A stretch of 64,000 nt of DNA from Dipteronia dyeriana (taxonomy: Eukaryota > Streptophyta > Magnoliopsida > Sapindales > Sapindaceae): the NCBI GenBank assembly GCA_032871835.1, contig CM065295.1, positions 38,438,360-38,502,359 of the forward strand, read 5' to 3'. Under the pieces are notes generated by a model. It ran no database searches. It saw only the letters and a list, made by a program, of their open reading frames with translations, and was not told the DNA's origin. Positions 55,651 through 64,000 of the stretch are shown here, piece after piece. Each line of letters begins with the position of its first letter. Positions within the stretch are counted from its first letter, which is position 1. The position numbers and the translations under genes were made by a program.

Positions 55651-56649
55651 ATCTAGGTGATCATGAATGCAAAATGCAAACAAGCACGCAACATAGAATG
55701 CTATGATCAAAACATCCTGTGGAAAATACTAGACATGAGCATGAATGCACAAATCACATATAGTCTAGTCCATCATGCATGAGTAGTCAATCAAGATTAT
55801 GTAAGATATGATCAACATTAATCACAAACTAGATTCATGTATATATCTAAACTTGAATCACAAGATATGATCAACAAATCACAAGATCAAGCTTAAATCA
55901 CAAAAACCTAAAACATGCTAAAATCATATGACAATGTCAAATAGTTCTAAGTATAAGTTCTAGAGCATATTCCTAATCATAGATTCAACAAATCACATGA
56001 ATAGCTCAAAAGAACATAAGCACATGTATTATGTGAGAATTTCGGCCAAGGGAGCCTAATACATGTGATGAACTATTTTTCACAAAATCAATCAATCAAA
56101 GATCACAAAATAGTCCTAGAATCAAAGCTAGCACAATACAATCCCTAACATGTGATAGCATAGGCAAAATCAAAACCTAACTCAACATGAATGATTTCAA
56201 TTGAAATTCAATCTAACATTGAAAGTGTTCAAAACACAAATCAAAACACTCACAATATACAAATATATATAGAAGAAGAAAGCCCAAGGAAATTGACCAA
56301 GTTTTAAAAGAAAACTTAGAGAGAAAATCAATACCTTAGTTGATCTAGGTGCAGTCCCGTTTTTGTATAATTAGACACCAAAAACAGCAGAAACATTAAC
56401 TCAAATCTTCAGAGAAAAGATGAAGGATGAATAGATTAACACTCTCAACTTTGAATCACTTAAATCAGAGTTCAAATGAAGACGTTATGGTGTTTGGAAT
56501 GTGATTAAATTTATAGAGAAATTTCTGCACACTTGATTTGAATTTCTTCTTAGAATGAAATGTGAGAGGGAAAGAGTTTATAAAGGAGTGGGAGACTTGG
56601 ACATGTGAAATGACCAAGAGGGGCAAAATGAAGCCAAGCATGCTTGCTG

Positions 56650-56722
56650 CCCGAGATGGCACGTGGACATCTCGGGGCAGCAAGCCTTCTACCCCGAGAT
56701 GGCCACGTGCCATCTCGGGAAA
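56650..56722. repeat. Hairpin in element H LTR
   Basis: CCCGAGATGGCACGTGG (from about 56650) faces CCACGTGCCATCTCGGG (to about 56720): an inverted repeat with 17-bp arms and a loop of about 38 bp. A CACGTG core, the G-box bound by plant bZIP and bHLH factors, lies in each arm. Confidence 0.8.
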
Positions 56723-57501
56723 GAAGTGTTTGCTTGCTTCTTTCTCATTCGACCTTCCTTCGCGCGTTCTTCGACGTTCTCTGGCCTCTGAACTCAGAAT
56801 TTGAATCCGTTTACGGATTACAAACCGTAACTCTCACATGGATATGGAAATATAAGATACTCAACCCAGATTATTATAATTCGACTCAATATATGATGAC
56901 AAAGACAATGTATGAAACATGAGTTGAAAGTTTAGTATCTTTTGACTTTGAACTTGAAATAAATAGTATGAGTAACCGAAATGACCGGAACTCAATCCTG
57001 AATGATTTAAGACTAAATCCAAGTTCAATATCCATGTTATACAAACATATACACACACAAACACAATTCACACTAGAATGCAAACTACATAGAGATATTT
57101 TCCAATCATGCGTATTCCAAAACATGTTATTTTCATACCAATGCATGAGCATTCATCTTTAAGTGTGTGCATGTGTTATACATGGTGCACAACGATGCAG
57201 GGACACATATGAATGAATTGTATGTGCGTGCCTATAAAGGTGCACAACGATGCAGGGACACAAATGTATGATATGTGTGTGTGTGCCTAAGCCTTGTAAG
57301 CCTTGTAAGAGAAAGATAAGGTCTTAGTATACCTTTGTAGAACCAAATTGCATCCTTTCTCTCTGAAGACTTAAAACTTGCTTTGACTTGTTGTTTCTTC
57401 TTCCTTGAAGCTTGAATCATCTTGAACCTAAACAACTAAATCATTACAAGTAAACATCATTTTGTTATGGAATTCATGCCAACATAAACTAAAACCTAAC
57501 A

Positions 57502-57515
57502 ATCTCCCCCTTTGG
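57502..57515 (-). other. Element H polypurine tract
   Basis: Minus strand CCAAAGGGGGAGAT next to the 3' LTR. Confidence 0.85.
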
Positions 57516-57964
57516 AAAATTTCATGTCAAAACACCTATACATTTACTACAAATATAAAAATGAAGATAGGTAAGAAAAACACTCCCTCACATTACAATG
57601 AGTAAGATTCCTATAACTAATCTTCACCAACTCTTGAACTTCATCTTGATTTTCTCTTGAAGAAACCTACAAATCATCTCAAAGCACAATGCATATACAA
57701 GAGAAAAACAACAAATGGCAACATATAATATGGATAAGAATATACAATTAAGTCCACAAATACATGTATCTCCCCCTCAATACATGGCAAAAAAAAGAAT
57801 TCTTAACCAAATCTTAAGACTAATTATTACAAGCCATTGAAAGTTCAAAAGTTCACAAAAACAACATTAAAAAGAAACTGAGTAACTAGCAACTCTTAAC
57901 AACTCTTTCTCCCCCTTTTTGACATGAAATAATGTGCCAAAATGTAAGAAACATACCATGAGAC
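57516..57964 (-). other. Element H 3' UTR
   Basis: Non-coding; a second purine-rich run (minus strand AAAAAGGGGGAGAAAG near 57910) may be an additional plus-strand primer. No gene. Confidence 0.5.
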
Positions 57965-59029
57965 TCAAATACTAGCTACTAGATCCACAAAAGAAAGATG
58001 TGCGTGTAGTTGACCTAACACAATGCTTGAGAGGTGGTCTTGAACTTGATGCAATACACTCCTCCAACTCTTTATTCTAGCATCTTGTTTTTCAACTATA
58101 GCACTAAGCTCATCAACCTTCTTCTTCAACTGCAAAGCCCAATCCAGAAAAATGTTTGTGCTAGTCTCTTGAAAATCAACTTGTGAACTAAAAAGTCCAA
58201 AAGTATCACATGTCTTACCCTTATCCTTATATGACATGTATGACACACGTTTATCACTATACTTTTCCAAGGGTTGTACCAACATATCATCTCCACTACT
58301 TTGAACACCACGAGCCAAACACAAAGAAGTTATAAACCCCGGTAATGCAAGCTTCTTATCTCCTCTAGTTAAGAAAGCCGCATTATCTAAGTAAAACATA
58401 AGCAAATCCCCAAGGTTTATAGGTTGATTAGTCACCAAGGCATATACTATTTTGATCTTGTCTTTATTCAACTCGGGTGAATTCGAAGATCCAATAATAT
58501 TTGTGCAAATGAAAAGATGCCAAAATGCACTTGCCTTAATTAACTCATGTTGACTAGTATATGCTCTACCTTTCCACTCAAAAGAAGCATTGTCATATAG
58601 AGTTCTACCTATGATATTAAGATTCTCAATGATATCAATATCTAGAAAGTTTGAATCAATATCACTATATAGCCCAAGAAATTTGTTAATGTTTATTGGG
58701 TTAACTCAAAACACAACACCCCTAACATCCATCAAAGCATCCAATAAGGTGGCACTATCTCTATATTCATGATAAAATTCTCTAACAACAGTGTCATTCA
58801 CTATTCCTAGCATGCTCACCCAATATTCCCAATTTCTATCCTTACTGCGTTTAAGAACATAAGAATCTTTACATTTACCTAAGTCAATGCCTCTCTCTTG
58901 AAATATCTTCTTAGTTGCAAAGATCCCTAAATCCTTTGACCTTGAAGCTTTGGATCTCTTTGAGGTTGACTTGGCTTTCACAATGGGATTTAATTGATTT
59001 CCACTTCTGGTAACTTTAGTTCTTCCCAT
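57965..59029 (-). pseudogene. Putative plant transposon protein gene of element H
   Basis: The start is the ATG at 59029 (MGRTKVTRSGNQLNPIVKAK). The frame runs 355 codons to 57965 with a single TGA (near 58707, after DVRGVVF). The basic N-terminus is followed by FQERGIDLGKCKD, NWEYWVSMLGIVNDTVVREF, VNPININKFLGLYSD, SFEWKGRAYTSQHELIKASA and KIKIVYALVTNQPINLGDLL. This is the pattern of the 'putative plant transposon protein' domain widespread in plant retrotransposon annotations. A coiled coil (LQLKKKVDELSAIVEKQDAR) is near the C-terminus. The function is unknown; no catalytic motif can be named. It lies in sense orientation after gag, where Sire elements carry an extra env-like ORF. Confidence 0.75.
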
Positions 59030-60780
59030 TTGTTCTTGTGAAATAAGATGCTATAAACATACAAAAGTGAGTGAAAGACAGAACAAGCTTATTAGTCACA
59101 AATATATAAAACAATGACATATGACTTAAGAATGAATCATCATGCAAGACAAAGATAGTGAGTAATATCTTACAAGTATCATTAAGTCAAAATATGCCAA
59201 CATGTAACAAAATGAAGCATGTGAACATATCATAAAAGAGAACAATGTCTAGCATACAATGCTCCCCCTTGATAAATGCCATGACTAAGATTCATGATAG
59301 CATAAGGTTCACAAGGAAGTTCACACAATCACACATTCAAGCAATTTGAAAAAATATCACCAAAATAAGCTTCATATGCTAAGAGAGATACACAAAGATT
59401 TTTCAAGTTCTCTCATAATTCTTCAACAATTGCAAAGATATCATCATACTTATAAACAAAGTGTGTGTGTGAGAGATATGCTTCAAATATATATTAAGAA
59501 GTAGCTTGATAATCAACATGCAAACAATTTCCAACAACTATTCATCTTAAGCTTTTTCCATAAAAAGTCAAACCGATTATCATCCGGAATTTTTTGCTTT
59601 TAAGAGAATAGATTTTCAACATATAAGCGTGTGTGTGCATGTGGCTCGTCATCCCATTTCTGTTTTTCAACCCGAGCTCATTTGATTTTCAACTAAACTC
59701 CTTTTTAAGTCTTCTTCCTTTTCTTTTTAGGCTTTGAATCAAAGATTTTTTTTTATTGATTTCATTTCAACACTTCTTTTATTTTTCCAATTTTTTTTTG
59801 ACATAAACAAAAATTCACTTCATGACGGCTTTCACTCATCACAATGGTGTAGCTCTTTCCAACATTGGGTAGCTTTCACAACCAAGGTGTGTAGCCGTTT
59901 TCATAAAGGTGCTCGTTGAGTTCTATATGGTGTAGCTCTTTCCAACATTGGGTAGCTTTCACAACCAATGTGTGTAGCCGTTTTCATGAAGGTGCTCGTT
60001 GAGTTCTATGTAATTGCCGAAGCAAAATGGATACTAACCATAGGTCATTTTAAATGTACTTAAGCACAAAAACTTCAAGGTGTATCCAATGTTTACATAT
60101 TAGTAAACTCAACCTACTAGCAAAACATATAAGAGAAGCATAGTGCAATTTTTTTAGAAAACCAAGATTTTATGGCTCATAAGCACATGATCTAAGAGCA
60201 ATAAGTAGAGACTTATTCAAGATCATTACTTCTCTAATGAGTAGTTTTCAAAGAATATGAAGCTCATATTTTCATAAGTAATGCCACTCAATATACTATA
60301 CACAAACAATCATCAAAGTTAAGATCAATGTGAACAATATCACTATTAGATCCTAAAATAGCAAATGTCAATGAGAACCATATGTATACCATACAAAATT
60401 CTCTACTATGACAAGCTATGAGATGTAAGTCAAAAATTGAGTCAAAAGATGAATATCTAAGAGAATATGCATTAGAGTATAGAGATACCTTTTTGCACAT
60501 TATATTCATCAAATATCATACTTCCGCCCTTTTTATGAGCACTCTTGCCTGAATGTCCTCATGACACCAAGTTGACAATGTTTCATAACAAGAGTATAAA
60601 AAGCATAATATCTCAACTCAATCAACACATATAACAAGAGAACTTCTTCAAAGTTAATCAACAAATTTTGACCATCATAACAATCATGATGTGAGATAAC
60701 CAAGTTCATATCAATACATGGAGTATTCAAAGCTAGCAAGCAAGAATTCTCAGCACAATTGATATATAGCCTCAAAGCTA
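59030..60780 (-). other. Element H non-coding middle, pol missing
   Basis: About 1.75 kb without integrase, RT or RNase H traces. It holds an 83-bp tandem duplication and AT-rich DNA. Short frames on either strand (for example 60288-60512) have no domain. Confidence 0.65.
59845..60010. repeat. 83-bp tandem duplication in element H
   Basis: TGGTGTAGCTCTTTCCAACA with the following sequence runs 59845-59927 and again 59928-60010, nearly identical. Confidence 0.92.
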
Positions 60781-62854
60781 TCTCACATGTGCTTCTTATA
60801 TTAGTGATAGGAGCACTCATCCTTGAACCACTTGTTCTTAGGTGTACCTCCACAAACATTTCCAATATCATCCTTGACAACAATGTCAAATCTAGAGTAA
60901 AGTCCTTCAATGACTTGATTAACAAGAATATCATTAACACATTCTTCCTTAACATTTTCAACACAAGCTTTGTCAAGTTGAACAAGATTAGAATTCTTTC
61001 TACTCCAACACTTTTTCTCATGCTTAGCAAAAATATCATGTTTCTCAACTTCCAAGGCCTTAGCATGTTCAAGTTGAAATTTAATCTCCTTATCCCTAGA
61101 TTCATTTCCTAATTTGCATTTTTCAATAAATTTATAACACCTAGGCTTAATGTGACCTATTGTGTTGCAATAATGGCAAATTGGAATAAAAGATGAGATT
61201 GTACCTTTTGGAGTTGAACTAGCTTCACTAGAGTTTGCAAAGATACCTTGTTCGCCAACTTCTTCTTGGCTTTTGATCTTCTCTTCTTGTGTGGTTTCTT
61301 ATCAATCACGACTTCATCAAAGTGTGTAGGAAGTGGTGCTTCCAAGATCTCATCTTCAACTACCAAGTCATCTTCACCACTATGAGAGTTAACAAGATTC
61401 CTTACACTAGACACACTAACCGAATCATTCACTAAATCGTTGATAGCCTCCTTAGCCATGTCTATCTCTTCCATCAATTCTTGTTCTCTCTTCTTCAACG
61501 AAGATATCACATTATCCTTCTCAAGGTTAATCATTTCAAGTTCTCTAAACTTCTTCATAATATCACCTTTTTCACCAAGAAGTCTACGAGTAACAACCAC
61601 AAACTCATCTAGTTGCTTCTTGATCAAATCATCCTTTTCAAATACTTCTCTTTGAGCATTGTCTCTAGCTTCTTCAAGTTTTTCTATCGTTTTCAACAAC
61701 TCAAGATTAGTAGGAATAGAACTAGAGCATCCATCATGATTTGTATCAAGGTTCTTGTTCAAAGATATTCTACTACCAACATCTAGTGAAGAATGAGAAG
61801 CCGTTAGAGCTACAAAGTTGCTCACCAACTCTTCATCACTTGAAGACTCACTACTAGAGCTCTCATTGTCACTAAAATTATCATCACTCCAAGTAGCCCC
61901 CAACACTTTGCTTTTCTTGTCTTTCTTAGATGGCTTATTGGTGCACTCACTAGCAAAGTGACCAAAACCTTGACAATTATAGCATTGAACCTCTTCCTTG
62001 TTCATGGCTTGACTATTCTTTACAATCCTTAGAGATGATGTTCTCTGGACTCCTTTTTCCTTAGAAGACTTGCCTTTAGGTTTGGCATTCTTCTTTAGAA
62101 ACTTCGTGAACCTTCTAACCAAGAGTTCCATTTCTTCATTTTCATCATCACTCTCCTCCTCAATAGCATTGAGAGCAATTCCTTTACTCTTGATCTTTGG
62201 CTTCAAGCACATCTCATAAGTTTGGAGAGACCCAAGCAACTCACTGATGTTCATACCATCCATATCTTTGCTTTCCTAAATGGCCGTCACATTTGATTTA
62301 AATCTCTTAGGAAGAGACCTAAGGATTTTCCAATTTAAGCGCTCTTTTGAGATAGGTACTCCAAGTGCTTGACATTGGTTAGCAATGTTAAGAAGCCAAA
62401 ATTGGAAGTCTTCGAACTTTTCTTCCTCACCCAAACTTAAACCTTCAAATTGTGATGCCAACATTTGAAGCCTCGATTTCTTCATCGCTAAGGTTCCTTC
62501 ATTAGTAACTTGGAGAGTATCCCAGGCTTCCTTTGTTGATTCAAGATTTTGGATGTAGGAGAATTTATGCCCATCAACTCCTCCAAAGATGGCATTCATA
62601 GCACGATGGTGCCATTTTACAACCTCAAACTCATTTGTTGTCCATTCACTTCTTTGCTTGAGTAACATGGTTCCATCCTCAAAAACCTTGGTAGGAGGAC
62701 TATAACCTTCTTCCACTACCATCCAAGCCTTTTCATCAATAGAGCGGATGTAGGCTTTCATCCTCAACTTCCAATACCCATAGTTAGTGCAACGAAGTAA
62801 TGGTGGCCTAGTATTTAAGGCTCCTTCTACCATTACATCATCTTGTAAACCCAT
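60781..62854 (-). pseudogene. Element H gag (capsid, zinc knuckles, coiled coil)
   Basis: The ATG at 62854 gives MGLQDDVMVEGALNTRPPLL, then NYGYWKLRMKAYIRSIDEKA and KEAWDTLQVTNEGTLAMKKS, the Sire-type capsid. One in-frame TAG near 62276 interrupts it, after which ISELLGSLQTYEMCLKP continues in the same frame. A first CCHC knuckle CYNCQGFGHFASEC, an acidic Ser stretch and a coiled coil (about 61650-61440) follow. A frameshift near 61160 leads to a second knuckle, CHYCNTIGHIKPRC. A last piece, KNKWFKDECSYH, near 60790 may be the ruined start of the protease. It is close to intact up to the first knuckle. Confidence 0.88.
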
Positions 62855-62925
62855 GACTTCAAACGCCTTACAAAAATCATGAAAGTATCACCCCGGACTC
62901 ACACTAAGTGCAATCTAGTGTCCTA

Positions 62926-62938
62926 CTTTGATACCAAT
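62926..62938 (-). other. Element H primer-binding site
   Basis: Minus strand ATTGGTATCAAAG beside the 5' LTR, a tRNA-Met-type primer site. Confidence 0.85.
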
Positions 62939-64000
62939 TGAAAATACAATCACGGTTAAATGCTCAAGGGTAACCTAGAGGGGGAGGGGGGTAAATAGGT
63001 TAGGCACCTTTTTCGACTCCCTTAGAAACAAACAAAAGTTTGTCACTCTAGATTGCTTATATCACAATATATATATTAATTAAAGACAATTAATCAATAT
63101 ATAAACATAAGTAAAGTGTGATACAAACAAGTAATTGTAACACATACACAATCTATATTATAAAGAGGAAGTCAACATACATCAAGAGTTCTATCCACAA
63201 TACAAATATTAGAGAGATAGGGATAGAGAAAAGTTGACACAAGATATAACATGGTAAACCTCCGAAGAGGAAACATCCACGGGCTAGCAGCCACCGGCAA
63301 ACAAAACCCACTAGTAGATAAGACAAGTACAATCTCTCAACTGACCTCTTCACCTAGAAACTACCATCCTATCATACTCTAGAAGTTGTCGCCTTAGGCT
63401 CAACAATCTGAGGCTTCACACCTCCTGTGAAGACTTCCTTGCTCACCTTATCCGGATCTTCACAACCCAAGACAAGACTTCTTGCTTAACTATCCGAGTA
63501 TTCCCGACTCTAGTCAAGACTTCCTTGCTCACCTATCCGAGTTCTCCCAACTCTAGGCAAGACTTCTTGCTCGACTATCCAAGGCTTCACACCTCTAGCC
63601 AAGACTTTCTTGCTCCACAATCCGAGGCTTCACACCTCTTGCCAAGACTTCTTGCTCAACACCATAGGTCTCACATCTATTGTCAAGACTTCCTTCTCAC
63701 AAGGCATCTATGTGATCATTAGTGCAAAACGCAAATAAGCACGCAACATAGAATGCTATGATCAAAACATCCTATGGAAAATACTAGACATGAGCATGAA
63801 TGCACAAATCACATATAGTTTAGTTCATCATGCATGAGTAGTCAATCTAGATTATGTAAGATATGATCAACATTAATCACAAACTAGATTCATGCATATA
63901 TCTAAACTTGAATCATAAGATATGATCAACAAATCACAAGATCAAGTTTAAATCACAAAAACCTAAAACATGCTAAAATCATATGACAATGTAAAAAAGA
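62939..64000 (-). repeat. Element H 5' LTR, partial
   Basis: Collinear with 54907 to about 55960; leaves the window at its right edge. Confidence 0.92.

Larger units (their letters stand above)
54907..57501 (-). repeat. Element H 3' LTR
   Basis: 2.6 kb; starts TGAAAATAC and ends CCTAACA beside the purine tract. It contains degenerate repeats (see 55340-55650). The sequence CCGAGATGGCACGTGGACAT near 56655 recurs in inverted form at about 56696, a strong hairpin. Confidence 0.88.
39279..64000 (+). mobile_element. Ty1/copia element F, interrupted by G and H, runs off the window
   Basis: A 2.1-kb 5' LTR (39279-41381), primer site, leader of about 1.6 kb, gag, protease, then integrase split by element G at 44256/53875. 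The integrase tail and RT approach are cut at 54906 by element H. RT, RNase H and the 3' LTR would lie right of the window. Its gag and integrase are related to those of element G. All frames are broken. Confidence 0.85.
54907..64000 (-). mobile_element. Sire-like element H (gag plus transposon-protein gene, no pol), partial
   Basis: Minus-strand LTR element. 3' LTR at 54907-57501; the 5' LTR starts at 62939 and leaves the window. Both outer starts read TGAAAATACAATCACG. The primer site is beside the right LTR and the purine tract beside the left. The interior (57502-62938) has an almost whole Sire-type gag and, downstream of about 1.8 kb of non-coding DNA, a 'putative plant transposon protein' gene. 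No integrase, RT or RNase H is seen. The left flank TCTGC could be its target-site duplication; the partner is outside. Confidence 0.85.

Overview
The window looks like nuclear DNA from a flowering plant with a large, repeat-rich genome. It is AT-rich and holds (TA)n tracts, MITEs, a plant-type LINE with a C-terminal RNase H, Ty1/copia elements (two of Sire/Maximus type), a Ty3/gypsy element with two RNase H domains (Tat-lineage layout), and small LTR elements without pol. I cannot name the species. I see no convincing host gene, no rRNA or tRNA gene, and nothing bacterial or viral apart from retrotransposons. The protein-coding signal is transposon-derived and almost all of it is broken by stops, frameshifts or deletions.

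Layout. 1-4676: a 30-bp minisatellite (185-905), non-coding DNA with a (GA)n tract, a copia pol scrap (1991-2350), a 1.3-kb imperfect inverted repeat made of two facing copies of one LTR/leader region (2361-3690), LTR-like remnants, and a (TA)n tract. 4677-22724: a nested stack. A 5'-truncated LINE on the minus strand (4691-22710) has a 14-bp target-site duplication whose two copies are now 18 kb apart. It was entered by copia element A (5053-19948, plus). A was in turn entered by a Sire-like copia B (5739-14070, minus; 5-bp duplication AGTTG) and by a 2-kb LTR element C (14378-16402, plus). 22725-25733: intergenic DNA with two MITEs sitting in (TA)n tracts, small hairpin repeats and a 47-bp tandem duplication. 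25734-37565: gypsy element D (plus), with gag-pol carrying two RNase H domains, a 91-bp tandem array, and a long antisense gene with introns beside the 3' LTR. 37863-39201: a small pol-less LTR element E. 39204-39278: an inverted scrap of the same LTR. From 39279 to past the window end: copia element F (plus), interrupted by copia G (44257-53874, plus) and by Sire-like element H (54907 to beyond 64000, minus). H keeps gag but carries a putative plant-transposon-protein gene where pol would be expected.

How the parts relate. B, D, F and G were once autonomous copies with gag, protease, integrase, reverse transcriptase and RNase H, as was A. C, E and probably H could only move with proteins supplied in trans. 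Splicing the nested elements out rejoins older reading frames: removing B and one AGTTG copy restores the gag frame of A across 5738/14076. The order of events is LINE, then A, then B and C; and separately F, then G and H. Many of the inactivating changes are C-to-T or G-to-A, as expected for methylated, silenced DNA.

The most unusual items are the antisense intron-bearing gene in D, the gag-plus-transposon-protein arrangement of H, the 1.3-kb inverted repeat, the in-frame 180-bp (60-codon) repeats in C, and the monomer-dimer tandem array in D. None of these can be shown to be a new system from sequence alone.
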